Part shown: positions 10,006 to 21,122 of the stretch, piece after piece | How positions within the stretch are numbered: position 1 is the stretch's first letter | Layout: each line of letters begins with the position of its first letter | Origin: Pseudocercospora fijiensis CIRAD86 | Lineage: Eukaryota > Ascomycota > Dothideomycetes > Mycosphaerellales > Mycosphaerellaceae | Reading direction: 5' to 3' | NCBI RefSeq assembly: GCF_000340215.1 | Contig: NW_006921533.1 | Coordinates: 1,153,151 to 1,217,150 of the forward strand | DNA: 64,000 nucleotides | Program-made: the position numbers and the translations under genes | The notes under the pieces: generated by a model | Told to the model about the DNA's origin: nothing | Database searches by the model: none | What the model saw: only the letters and a program-made list of their open reading frames with translations

Positions 10006-10261
10006 TCATAACCCCATCAAAGCCACTCTCTCATCGACACTCACCCACGTCTTCACATCCTTTCCCTTACAAGCATCGGCAAAAGCTCCTAATTGATACC
10101 TGTACGTCGTCCGCCAACTCTCCACCCCCTTTCCCCATTGCGGACTTCTCATCAGTTCTCTTATCCGTGATGGTAATGGAGTGGCCGTACGTGGAAATGA
10201 CGAGATTCACGAAATCGATTTGGGAGTGTTCTTCGAGGGTGATAGAGAGAAGGGGTCTCAT
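10006..10261 (-). pseudogene. Relic of a Gfo/Idh/MocA-type oxidoreductase (C-terminal part)
   Basis: On the minus strand from 10261 one frame reads RPLLSITLEEHSQIDFVNLVISTYGHSITITDKRTDEK. Near 10,135, in a GGGGAAAGGGGG run, the coherent reading shifts by one base and continues ESWRTTYRYQLGAFADACKGKD, then KTWVSVDERVALMGL with a TGA at 10008-10006. The 'YQL.AFA..+.G+.+.TWV..+.S+..M' block is the C-terminal signature of fungal NAD-binding oxidoreductases of the Gfo/Idh/MocA type. The Rossmann N-terminal half is absent, and the usual last helix after MGL is cut by the stop. An acceptor-like TTCTAG precedes 10261, so this was probably a last exon. It is a non-functional fragment squeezed between two 3' ends. 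Confidence 0.6.
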
Positions 10262-10628
10262 CTAGAATCAATGTAAGCGGAAGTCGCTTGCTGCTTGGGT
10301 TGGGTTTGGTGGGAAAGAAGGGTAAGGGTAGTAAAGCGGTCTATTCTTCAAAAGTTTTAGTATAAGAAAAACCAAAAGAGTGGAGGGTAATATGAGATCA
10401 GCGTTTGTATGGCAATGAAGCGCCAGTATTCCATCAATCAATCAGTCATCTATCGCGAATTCCACGAATTAACGCGGCGCGGTGCGGCACTTAGTATACA
10501 CTCAATGCTTGGGGTATCATATGCTTCACATCCGCCTTCAGCCAAGCGCAGCACTTGCGACAAGACTCAAGGCCAGATGGCTTTCGTAGCTCGTCGTTGC
10601 CCATCCATGTTTCCGCTCCATGCGAATT
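10262..10628. other. 3' flank of SNF4
   Basis: No coding frame with support; it probably holds the SNF4 3' UTR. A/T-rich signals lie near 10,340-10,380. Confidence 0.45.
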
Positions 10629-12309
10629 CTAGTCGTCTGTGTCGCCTAGCGGGCTATTGAGCGTGTAGTCCAAAATGTCACTGAGGGAGAGCAGTCCCTT
10701 CAACTGATTGTGCTCATCAATGACGACCAAGCGGTGTACTCGAGATTTGCGAATGGTGTCGAAAATCGTATCCAGGCGGTCGTTGAGAGTGCACGTGTAA
10801 ATTCCAGGAAAGTCCTGTTTCTAGCATCAGCTGCGCTGCTCTCAAAGTCGCCATTTGCAGGCACATACGTCTGATCGCTTTTCAAGCGCCTTGCCCACTG
10901 TGAGGTTGAGGTTGTCATAGTCTCCGCCCTTAATCAGAGTAATCACGTCTACTGCCTCGAAGACGTTCAGTAATGTTCCATCTTTGTCCAGAATTGGAAC
11001 GCTCGATATGCTCCTCTTGACCAGCATGTGGATGCAATCCATCACTGGAGTGTCCATGGTCGCTGTTGCCAGGGTCGTGTATGTGCCGACCTTCAAATCT
11101 CTCAAGGGTTTCTTGAGCGACTGCGTTTCCTTCACATTCACCGAGATGAACTTCAAGATGCGATACTGCGTCACCACGCTGACGACCATCTCTCGCTGTG
11201 TCTCATCGTCAGTGTCAATCAGCGGAATGCGGCGGGCACGAGATTCAAGCATTCGGCGGCAGGCTTCGTATAGCGGCTGTAGCGGGTGGATGGATAGTGT
11301 CTCGATGGGCTCCACACCAATGGCGCGCTCGATATCCCTCAGACTACTGAGGCGGAACTTGTCCACTTGTTGCAGCGTTTCCGGATTCTGCCAGTAGTAT
11401 TGGACGACATTGATGTAATCGGAGGTGGTAAGGAGGCCGGCAAATGTTGAGGTCTTGGAATCCCATAGTGGTGCTGAGACAATTGCTGGGAATCGTTAGC
11501 GAATGCGGTAGCTGGTCGCGTGCTGAGGTGGACTGACCGCATTGTGTGAGGATGTTCAAGCTCTTCTTGACCAGTAGAGATGTATCGAAGACGATGAGGC
11601 GGTAGCTGAGCGGCAGCACATCGTAAGAAGTCCGCACCTTGAGGAAGGCTCGTATTGCACGCTGTGTAAGAGGATGCTGGTCAGCCAATACGGTCCTCGA
11701 AACTGTGCATGACCGTGGAGAGGTGGTGAGCGATGCGACGCCGCCGCCGCGGGATGTTCTATCCTGCTTGCACTTTCGTTCCCTGCCCTGCGCGGCCCTG
11801 GCGCATACGATCTGTTGGTCTGGAGGATGAACTACTTGGCTGGCTGGTGTGCGCGCGCGCGTGCGGATTACTGCCACCTCATCGAGCAGCGAGCATCACA
11901 CTGCCGCACCACCCATCCGAAATTCACTTACCAGACCCTCGATCTGCTCTCTGTCTATCGGAGTCATTGGCGAGGGTGGTAGCGGTAGCGGAGACTGATC
12001 GCGGGCCAGCGCCGACGAGGGTCGGCTGCTACGAGAGACGCGCAGCAGATCAGACGGAGCTACAAACGCTAGCGGAGGCGGAGGGGGAGATGTCGCACTG
12101 CCGCCGGCCAAGCCTGAGCCTGAGTTTACGGCGACGACGACCGTGGTAGAGGCATGATGATGATGGTGATGATGTGCTTGCGGCTGCGGCGCCCCGTGAC
12201 TGTGACCCTCGATTTCGATTCCCGGAGAAGACGACATCCCGTGCCCAGCAGGCTTGCCGGCCCGTCTTCCATCGCCCAGAGCCTCATTCATGACCTCGTC
12301 GTCCTCCAT
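10629..12309 (-). CDS. SNF4: SNF1/AMPK complex gamma subunit (four CBS motifs)
   Basis: Four exons on the minus strand: 12309-11932, 11661-11538, 11485-10869 and 10814-10629. The introns begin GTAAGT, GTCAGT and GTATGT, and the product is 434 aa. The CBS region starts at [20 protein letters not shown] and includes [105 protein letters not shown] (across the last intron), [13 protein letters not shown] and [12 protein letters not shown]. These are diagnostic for Snf4. It binds adenine nucleotides and activates the SNF1 kinase when glucose is low, acting in cytoplasm and nucleus. The first exon adds about 125 residues not in yeast Snf4, with a seven-His run and Ser/Pro-rich stretches. The first intron is long (270 bases). 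The gene lies head-to-tail with PTC1. Confidence 0.93.
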
Positions 12310-12789
12310 CGGCCAGCGGTGCGGCGGCCGTGACACATTGAAGGCGCGCGGTCGAAGGGGTGTTGTGCAGTGTCGGCGGTGCAGTACAGTGACGACTCTG
12401 ACGAGCTGCACGGAGCGCTGAGACCGACCGTTGATTGACTGAGTGCTTGAGGCTGCACGTCATTCAAGCCAGGATGTTCGACCTGTGGAGAAAGCGAGCA
12501 CACTTTTAGTCTTTGATTGCACGTGCTCATGTCAACAGGTGAGTTTGGAAGCAAAATGTTCGTTTTCTCGTCTAGGTACTTCTTCTCCACTCCAGCGGCA
12601 TCAACTACTCGTGCCGTTATGAAGTCTTTGCAACCCACAACGTAATGCAATGTGCGCCGCTTAAACTCCTTACCTTACACATGCTGTTCATCTCGCAAGA
12701 GCCCTTTTTCGCTCAGCACCCTCCCGATCCACCTCATCTCGACTAGTATGTGCAGACCAAAACGAAAATATGCCCATGTCGTGTCCTCA
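12310..12789. promoter_or_regulatory. SNF4 upstream region and PTC1 3' flank
   Basis: 480 bases between two genes on the same strand, so this holds the PTC1 3' UTR and the SNF4 promoter/leader. CTTTCTCCACAG near 12,480 (minus strand) resembles a splice acceptor and could belong to a 5' UTR intron of SNF4. No other gene is supported. Confidence 0.4.
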
Positions 12790-14929
12790 TTATCTCCGAT
12801 CTCCACCACCGTCGTTTCCCCGTCTATCATTACCGCCATCATTGGAAGATCGGCCTGGTCCGTTGCCGTCGTTATCATTCGGGATGTTACCTGGCATCCC
12901 CGGCATACCAGCCCCCGAACCTGAACGACGCTCATCACGAGGTCCGTTGTCACGACCGCCGTGGTTCTGCTCGTTCATCGGCCCGTTGCCCTGTGGAGGA
13001 CCATCACTGCGATTATCGTGCTGCTGATGCGGACCGTCGTGCGTGACAGGTGTGTTCGGTGAATGAGCTCGGCCAGTATCTTGTTTTGGTTTGGTGTCCT
13101 TGCGGGCAGCTTCCAATGCCTCTGGATTTAGTTCAGGACCAGTTTCTTGATTCTGCTGCACTTCGTCCATGAGGTCACTGGTCGTTGCACCAGACATTCC
13201 AGTAAGAGGTTCGCCACCACCGTCGAGATGCCTTTTTGTATCGCTTACAATTGCATCGGCCTCACTAATGCCGCCAGCCTTCGCAGATGGGTCGCCATCA
13301 ACACCAATACGATTCTCTTTATCCTCATGTACAGCCTGGAGCTTGCTATTATCAAAGCGTACCACCATGCATGAAAGGTTGTCAGTCGAAAATCTCGCCA
13401 AAGCGTGCTCGACCAATTGTTTCGCGGCAACCTGTGGATCTTGAGTATTGCGGACAAGATCGACAGCTTCCTGGTCAGAGCAGACATCCCAAAGCTGTGA
13501 AGCATGTTAGCGATCTTCGATTTGTCAGCTGCAGACCTTTACTTACCCCATCGCAAGCGAGAATCAAGAACTCGTCAATGTCGGGCTGAATGACAGTCTC
13601 AGTAGTGTATGGGTGTCCAGTAACGAGATCCTTCATATATGCATCACCCAGCGCACGAGTGACGGCGAGCACGCCATTGACGCGATTGTTTAAGATCAGT
13701 CCGCCGGCTCCAGCAATTCGCTTGCCTTCATTCTCGTCGCTACCCTTGTGGTCGTACGAGAGACGGAGGGCTTTGCCATTGCGACAGAGAATGATGCGAG
13801 CGTCACCGACATTGGCAGTATAGAGTACCCGCTGCCGGGTTGCTGATAAAATTAGCCTCCTGCCAGTTTGCGGTACGTGCCTCCTCGGCTCACCTTGCTG
13901 AATTGTCTGCTCCGCGTTTCCAGTCTGCGCAGTTGCAGGAGCAAGTGCAGTGGAGCCTGTAGCAGACTGCGAATTAGGCACGCGATCCTCCCAGCGAAGC
14001 ACTGCTATAACCGCTGTGCAACCACTGTTCTTCAAAGGCAGCTTCTCCAACTGCTGATCCACTGTCGTGAAGGTCATGTCTAGCAATTCAGGTATCGGCG
14101 TGTTCGGGTTCTTGCGTATAATGTCCTCGAGAAGGACATGCACTTTCTTTCCACACCACTCGGCCGCGAATGTGCCAGCGTGACCGTCGAAAATGGCAAA
14201 GTATCCATTATCCGTCTCAACAACGCTTTGCTGGGACACGTTCGAGTCACGGGATTGCGATTGAGCGAGCGAGCTGTTCTTCTGCGAGCTGGTGTCTGAG
14301 GCAAGAGATGGAGCTGGCGTGCTGAGGAAGTTGTACAAGTAGGCATGCGTATCCTCCATCGTGCGTCTACATTTCTTGTTTTTATCCTCGGTGACGCCTA
14401 CGCGGAACGTCGATCGAGGACCCGGTGCCGACTCTCCCGCCGAATTGTTCAGCGAGCCCGTAGGCACGCTGAGCGCCGGGTCCTGCTTCCCTAGCTTCTG
14501 CATTGGAGTCAGATGAGGGCTGGACTGCCTCTGTTCGGGAGAACTGCCGAGGTTGGAGAGCGACTGTTTCGCGCTGGAGAGCAATTCACGAGCTCGTCCA
14601 ACACCGCTGCTTCGGCGCTTTTTCTCGGTCTGGTCCTCGGGTTTCCGGGTGGGGCTGCGCAGGTCACTGGCTTCGTCGTCGCCCTCCTGGATGGTATCGA
14701 CGTGACTGCTGTTGCGCGGAGTGTGGGGTGAGCCGCTGTCTGCGGCGCCGTCGCCGCCGGTGCCGGTGCTGGCGCTGCCGTTCTGGTGGGTGTTGACTTG
14801 TTCTTTGCTGCTGTTGTTGCCGTTGGAGCTGCCAAACATCCTATTGAGAAGGCCGCCGCCCTGACCGGAGAGACTGCGTCTCTTGCTGCCGGCCACGTTG
14901 GTGGTCTGCTTAGTTGCAGTGTCGCTCAT
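12790..14929 (-). CDS. PTC1: Protein phosphatase 2C, Ptc1-type
   Basis: Starts at the ATG at 14929. The splice at 13547/13494 (GTAAGT...TTCACAG) joins LACDG to LWDV, and the stop is at 12790. A 51-base in-frame stretch at 13893-13843 (GTGAGC...GCTAAT...TCAG) is probably a further intron. Removing it gives 678 aa (695 if retained) and joins directly to [15 protein letters not shown] as in Ptc1. PP2C motifs seen are [72 protein letters not shown] and [10 protein letters not shown], so all metal-binding Asp residues are present. It is a Mg/Mn-dependent Ser/Thr phosphatase, in yeast acting on MAP-kinase pathways (HOG, cell wall) and TOR signalling. A Ser-rich, disordered N-terminus of about 170 residues and a Gly/Asn/Asp-rich tail of about 200 residues flank the domain; yeast Ptc1 lacks both. 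Confidence 0.92.
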
Positions 14930-15730
14930 GTATCTGAATCGCGGGCTCGATCAGGCGCTGTCGCCGTGCGCAGAGTGGAGAAGGGAGCTTAGGAGCGGGC
15001 TAATGTGTTTCCGGGCGCCTCGACGAGAGCAGCTCGACAAAGGCACAGGACAGGTTACTGGCGAAGCGAGGCGGTCTGCGGTGTGCAGCGGATTGCGTAT
15101 AATAACAGGAGATGCTCACGACTGCCAGCTATGCGGGCTATTGTAGCTGTGCGCGATGTCGTCAGCGACGAATGGGTTGTTTGAGTCGCGGCGGAGGAGT
15201 AGTGTTCTGGGTCTGGGCTCTGGAGCTGTGGATGCGCGAGGATTGGCGTGCGCGTGCACGCACCTCACAATAGAATAAGGTAATGAAGCGTCGTCTGCCG
15301 TCTTCCGCAAACACTACAGATGTTTCCAACACGCAGCGCTCCACGGCGCAGTCTTGCCTTGCCTTGGCTTGCCGTCCTTTCTTTGTCTACGACACTGCAG
15401 CTGTGCGCACAACGATGAAGCACCGCTCAGCAAGCTGTGAGCCCCACGTCAGAAACGTCGGAGAGAGGCGGCTTCGAACTGATGACGTGCCGTGCCTTGC
15501 TTCAGCCGAAGCTCCGACAATTCCACACGCGAGCTGGACAACGTCGACAATAATAATGTGTATGACCATGTGGTATGAATGGGCAGACAGATTGAATGAC
15601 GAACCATTGCTGCTCTGTAGTCTGTACCCTCTCATCTCATCAGACTACCATCATCCACTCCTATCCATCCCATCCCATCCCCGCGTTTGCATGTGGGTCC
15701 CGACTCCCGTACCTCCCTATCTCGAGACCA
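14930..15730. promoter_or_regulatory. PTC1 upstream region, last non-repeat DNA
   Basis: Ordinary composition. Short open frames on both strands have no family features. This should contain the PTC1 promoter and leader. The repeat block begins immediately to the right. Confidence 0.45.
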
Positions 15731-15924
15731 GACGAGAATGTTAGCGATTCCTACCTTCATATTCTTACCTGCGTTTTATTATTAGACAATTTGCTTTTGC
15801 GGAATATAGCGGTCCGCGTCCCGTATATAGACTACTCCGTAGCGGGCTTAGATAAAAACTATACGGAGCTAAGCAAATTTTTCTACTAATTAGGGCAGGG
15901 AATATAGGAATCGCTATTCTCGTC
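15731..15924. repeat. Imperfect foldback at the gene/repeat boundary
   Basis: GACGAGAATGTTAGCGATTCC at 15,731-15,751 is matched in reverse complement by GGAATCGCTATTCTCGTC at 15,907-15,924, apart from a 3-base GTT insertion. Interior blocks (TATTC, CCTGC, ATTAG) also pair with small gaps. The structure spans about 195 bases exactly where RIP-like composition begins. It could be a foldback/MITE-like element or the end of the larger repeat. Confidence 0.5.
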
Positions 15925-16350
15925 TAGGCCGTTTCTATCGGGATTTCGACTTCCTATATTAAACATTTATATAGGAGAATCGCAAAACCCTAGTTTTAAT
16001 ACTAGAACGACTATTTCCTATAGTAAAAATTTCTCTCTATAGTAGGAATACCTTTCTTCGTATTACTATCTTTTTCCTAAAGTTTCCCGGGTACGAAATC
16101 GGGTATAAACATATCGTCGTCGTCGTAGCGCCTACGTCGCGATATACGCTAGGCAGATGCGACTATATTATCGCGTATTTCTATTACGACTATACCCTCC
16201 GCGGCTTTCTAGCCTACTTCTATAGGACTATCTCTATCCTCCGCTACGGATAGATATATATCTAGTCGCTCTCCTTCTAGTCTATCTACCTCCTCCGATC
16301 TTTCTAGTATTCTATCTTATAAGTATCTAAGTAATAGGTCTACCGAAAAG
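15925..16350. other. RIP-mutated DNA without recognisable coding content
   Basis: Only decayed sequence is visible here, with no terminal repeat or protein motif that I can identify. Confidence 0.4.
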
Positions 16351-19060
16351 AAGGACCTAGCGGATCGCCTATAACTAGAAGTAGATAGTATTATAGACGG
16401 TAGTAGCGTTAGTAGTAGCGATAACGAGTCGACCCGCTACGTAACTCGCTAGCCCCGCGCTCGTCGCGATAAAAGACAGCGCTATAAAGAAGTAATATAT
16501 AAGATATAGGAAAACAACCTTACTATAGGGAAGGTCGTATAGTACTAGGCTAGTAAACTACGGAGTAAGTCCTATACGTATCGCGTCGGCTAGCTCTCTA
16601 TTATATTAAATGCGGAGCTACGCAAATCGAAGTAGGTTAAGTTGTCTAGTAGTAAGAATAGTAATATTATTCGTAAACTCGATTACCTAATTAGAAAGAG
16701 CTTATATAGGAAATAGCGGAGGACTCTTCGATCCGCTATAGAGGTATCCGAGGCCGTAGCGGGCGACTAGGCCGCTACGCTACTCGAACCTATTAATAGA
16801 TTCGATAATTAATTCTCCGTCTAGTAGTTTAAGGATATATATAAAGTTATCTAGGATGTTGCTCTAGCGTAGTATTAATTTGCCCGTAGCGTATTAGTTA
16901 GGTAGCGTAATAAAGAGCCGGATAATCTCGATATACGAATATTTACCTTTACTACCTTTATCCTCTATACTCGCTCTCGGAACAAATCTAATTAGTTTAT
17001 AAAGGTATTCGGTCGGTACCTCCTATTAAATAGCGTAAAGCGGAGGGCATTAGATATCCTATCGGGGATTGGTTTAATCGCTACGTATATAGCACTATAC
17101 TATAAGGAGAAGCTTTCTAGGAGCGAGTAGAAGGTAGTTATTTAATCGCATTATAGTTAACTCGTGCTTATTCTATATAGGAAAGGCTCGTCCGGTTAGC
17201 GTATAATATTATATAGTACGTAGTATACGACAATATCAATTTCTAGGATATAGTTCGGGATTAGACTATATCTAATTAGTCGGTTATACGCAATCTTACT
17301 ACGGCGCTGCTAGTGCGCTTTACTCCGTATATTCGCTATCCCGATACTAGCCTACGTATTAACGATTTTAAGGCAGATACGCGACTAGACGCTACGGATA
17401 TCTATAATGCCCCTACGCTTAGAGAAGATAAATAGTTTCGGAAATTGTCGATATATTATATATACGCGGCGATTATAAGCATCTTCGAAAATAAGCTTAT
17501 AACCGTAGTCGAGGACCCTCGGGTTAAGTCGATTACGTAGTAGCTAGGACTATGTCCGCTACGGGCCTTTAAAACCGAATTCTACCCGCTTAGTACGATT
17601 TACTATAGCGAGAGTACTATCGATAGGAACGCTACGGTATAAGAGGACATTATACTATATAAGCTGCGCCTTAACCTAGTCGCAGACTTCCTTATATAGT
17701 TGTAGCTTTTCTACGGAGATTAATAGTCGGTATAGCGTATACGGAGCAACAAAGGTAAAAATACTAAAAGTATAAGGCTATTCGAGCGGCGGGATTGGAT
17801 AATGCCCGTTACGGGACTCTTCTATACCGCTATAAACCTCTATTATATACTAGTTCGCCTTTTCTAGAGTATTAGTTAGGATGCTAGGTCGGAATATAGC
17901 CTTTTCTAGGACAAGTAGGCATTTAGTGCAAAAGGATTAACCGAGAAAAAACCAAAATACTAGATACTACGTCCCGTTGCGCTTTATAGGTACTCCGTAA
18001 GGATTATCGCCTTATTCGTTAAGCAGCTGTACTATAGCGAATATTTCCCTACGGATTTACCTCCTAATTTTAGTAAGCTAAGGGCGGTTATACCTACTAT
18101 AGTAGGTCTTACTACGGATAAATATCTTTAGTTCTTAGTAGCTATATATAATAGCTACTTGCGGCCTTTAGTATAGCTAGAAAGAGAATAGGAACGGGTA
18201 TATAGTGCACCTAGGACAAAGCTACTCTTACTATAGTAGATACGCCGGACTCCGCTACGGTTAGAGCCTATCCCGTAGGCATAGCCTAGAATCCGCGATC
18301 CTGCCTAGACTACACTTTATCGGCGACTCTATATAACCGAGCTCTAGTTAACTCTCCGATATGCGACTCGGAATATAGATATTAGTTATATTAAACGTCT
18401 CTTACCGCAGCTCGTAGTAGTATTTTTCGGAGCTAAATAATATAACTACGGGCGCGAGATGCTATATCTAATTTAGCTACTTAAGGGCGCATCTCTATAT
18501 CTCCGCAGCGCGATTCTAGCTAGCGGCGTCGTAAATATAATAGGCAGGCCCGGGAAAGGGATCGCGATAGACGAATTGCTCGAACTAATTAATTTGCGGT
18601 ATAAAAATAATATACGAAATTTTAAGAATTCGACGCATAATATAGTAGAAACATTTGATCGTGTTTTATATACTACTTTCGCTATAATGCAAGTAAATAA
18701 TGCTTTCGAGGACGAATTCGGGATCCGGAATACTACTAATTATTCCTATAAGGATATAACTTACGAAATTTAGGGGCTCTCCGCTCGACTCTTTACTATA
18801 TACCGTAGCGTAGGCGATCGGTGCCGTAGTGCAGATAATCCTCCTATTATATCTAACCCGTACTAAGCTAGTATTAATAAAATCTATAAGGAAGTGTAGG
18901 ATTTTAATACAAAATATCTACGTAAAGGCGTATCTGTAGCTGTAGTATCTAATGCGGATTTAGATACTTACGATGCGGGACTAGATACGGATTAAAATGC
19001 AATATTTAAAAATGTCGAAGATGTAATACTAGATATATTAGACCTACTAACAGTTTAATT
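16350..19060 (+). pseudogene. Decayed repeat-associated gene, DUF6589-like
   Basis: A plus-strand reading with many TAG/TAA breaks. Around 16,960-17,130 it reads ...RYLLLNSVKRRALDIL followed by SGIGLIATY, and near 17,225 VVYDNINF, then RNLTTALLVRFTP. A 'YL...G..+R.ie.L...G+..sY' block followed by 'vYDNIN' is the hallmark I associate with fungal repeat-borne DUF6589 proteins. The C-terminal part near 18,540-18,780 (GRPGKGIAIDELLELINL and the open stretch 18,576-18,773 with NSTHNIVETFDRVLYTTFA) fits the end of that family. The family is often found on fungal mobile DNA, but its biochemical role is not established. The stretch 18,576-18,773 is less mutated than its surroundings. Exon limits were not resolved. 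Confidence 0.5.
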
Positions 19061-19199
19061 ATATAACGTCCATTTTAGGAAGTTTTACGCGAAGTTCTAA
19101 TATTTACTTCGACTTTAGCGGTTGTTTTTTTTTACTATATTACTATTATACTCCCGAATCCGTACCCTATATCCGAAAACTCGAACGAACTAGAAGGAC

Positions 19200-20665
19200 G
19201 GACATTCGAATAAGAGCTACGGAAGTACTTTAGGCCGCCGCGGACAAGAGAGTAGTAGTAGAATGCCTTCTGTAATTAGATTTATAGTATCTAATAGCTC
19301 TACTCGGCCCTCGCATCGTATTATATAACAAGAACAATACTAATACTACTCGAGAAACACTATCCATTCTATCGTACCGATGTTAAAAGACCTAGAGCCG
19401 GTAAAATATTAGAGAAGAAGCAACCTATAGAAGCAAAGAAAGTCCGTAGTAGGCTAGCCCTCGCCTGCATCTACTCTACGTTCTTACTATAATACTACTC
19501 GCGAGCTACCTTAGGACTAATAGTACGTAAGTAACGGCGCACTTCTGCCTTAACCTCTTCGTCGACAACGATGTTAGCTAGTAGGAGCGATAGGTAGAGA
19601 GTGCGGCTCTTAGATAGGCCGTTATAACTAGCGTAGTAGACCGAGCGGCTGTTAGCGTATATCGTGCCCTATGCCTATCCGCTATTCGTATCGCGCTCCT
19701 TATTTAGGCCCTTAAGGAGCTCCTTAAGGACGTCGCCGGATCCGAGGCAGAACTTCTCGATAATGCTACGGAGTTTATATATATACTCGCGCTACTTCTT
19801 TTCCTATACCTTCGGGTCCTTCTCGGCTAATCTACGTAGCGTTTCTAAGATATTAAAGGCACGATTGAAGATAACTTTATTAAATTAGAAGCTCCTACCT
19901 ATTCGCTCCTAGATAGCCTATCTAGTCGACTACTATAGTAGCTAGTCGTAGGTCCGCTTCGCTTGCCCGCTATAGCACCGATTATATATCTACTATCGCG
20001 TACCTATACCGTCCTTACTATATATAGTCTTAGCTTGTCTCGGTTGCATAGCGCCGTCGTAGATCTCCTTTAAGTAGCGACTATAGTTATATAGACCTAT
20101 AAGTAGTAGGCGGCCTTCGAATCGAGGGGGCATCGATAGCGTACGTTAGGAGAGTACTATATTCGATATCGGTAGCGATATAATAGACGTATTAGACCTA
20201 CCGGAGAACGGTATAGATTACTACGGAGTCCTAGTCTAATCCTACGGAGTTCGTATACTACCGCTGCTGCCGCCGTACTACCCGCTACTACTACCGCTAC
20301 TACTTAGTAGTGCGATCCGATTCTTTTCCTTCTATATACGCGCCCTAGCTAGGGTAGCATTTGCCCTATCCTTAGATACGGCCTTTTCTATAGCTTCTTA
20401 TCGGAAGATATTATCTTATAGCTGCCGCGTAGGGTCTCGACTACGATACGCTACCTTACGTAGGTTTTACGCCTACTACTCTAATAGAATCCGCTTATAA
20501 GGATCGGCGCCTAGAAAGACTAGCCGCTATAGAGTGCTACCTGCCCGCTATAGAGTGTTATTAGATATACTCGTATTCCCGCCTAGAGTAGTAGTATTAC
20601 TAGGAGTAGTAGACTAGTCCGGTATAGTGCCGCCTATAACAATACTGCTACTAGGGCTTATTTGC
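19200..20665 (-). pseudogene. Decayed minus-strand gene, 3' part (split by chromovirus copy 1)
   Basis: Read on the minus strand from 20,665 down, one frame gives blocks such as PPRFEGRLLLIGLYNYSRYLKEIY, AFNILETLRRLAEKDPKV, IIEKFCLGSGDVLKELLKGL and SRTLYLSLLLANIVVDEEVKAEV, broken by TAG/TAA. I do not recognise the family. The 5' part lies beyond the inserted retroelement at 27,784-29,000. It has no transposase, RT or helicase motif. Confidence 0.35.
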
Positions 20666-20670
20666 TAGAC
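20666..20670 (+). repeat. Target-site duplication of chromovirus copy 1 (left), TAGAC
   Basis: TAGAC before the 5' LTR pairs with TAGAT at 27,779-27,783. The single difference is a C-to-T transition. Confidence 0.7.
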
Positions 20671-20867
20671 TGTTAGGGCTAAAGAGGCTACACGTGATTA
20701 GCATATAACTAGGCCGAGTAAAGCTAGGGTCTTAATGCCTTAGGTAGGGCTTAGCGCTTAGCGTTAGGCTAACTCTCCTACCTTCCTCCCTCTCCTTCTA
20801 GATCCTTATCGAATACTATACTAATTTACTACTACCCTATCTACCTGCTAACATAACCCTTCTTATA
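20671..20867 (+). repeat. 5' LTR, chromovirus copy 1
   Basis: Begins TGTTAGGGCTAAAGAGG and ends CCCTTCTTATA. It is near-identical to 27,582-27,778 except for transitions. Confidence 0.88.
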
Positions 20868-21122
20868 TAGTATTCGATCTACCCTTTAAGGGCAGCAGCT
20901 AGATAGTCCTTATTTTAAGCTTTTAGCGGTATAGCTACGAAAACTGTTAATCTAACTATATTACGCCCGAGGCGGGATCTATACGTACTATTCTATTAGA
21001 ATAACCGTACTAATTATTAAGCAAGGTCTTCTATACGGCCTATTATACTAAGTTAATCGTACTAAGCCGATATCTACTAATTCCGCTATATCCGTATCTT
21101 AGGGGCCTATAATACATTATTA

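Noticed and set aside
12652..13046. Open frames opposite the PTC1 tail
   Set aside because: Shadows of the Gly/Asn/Asp-rich C-terminus; no independent support.
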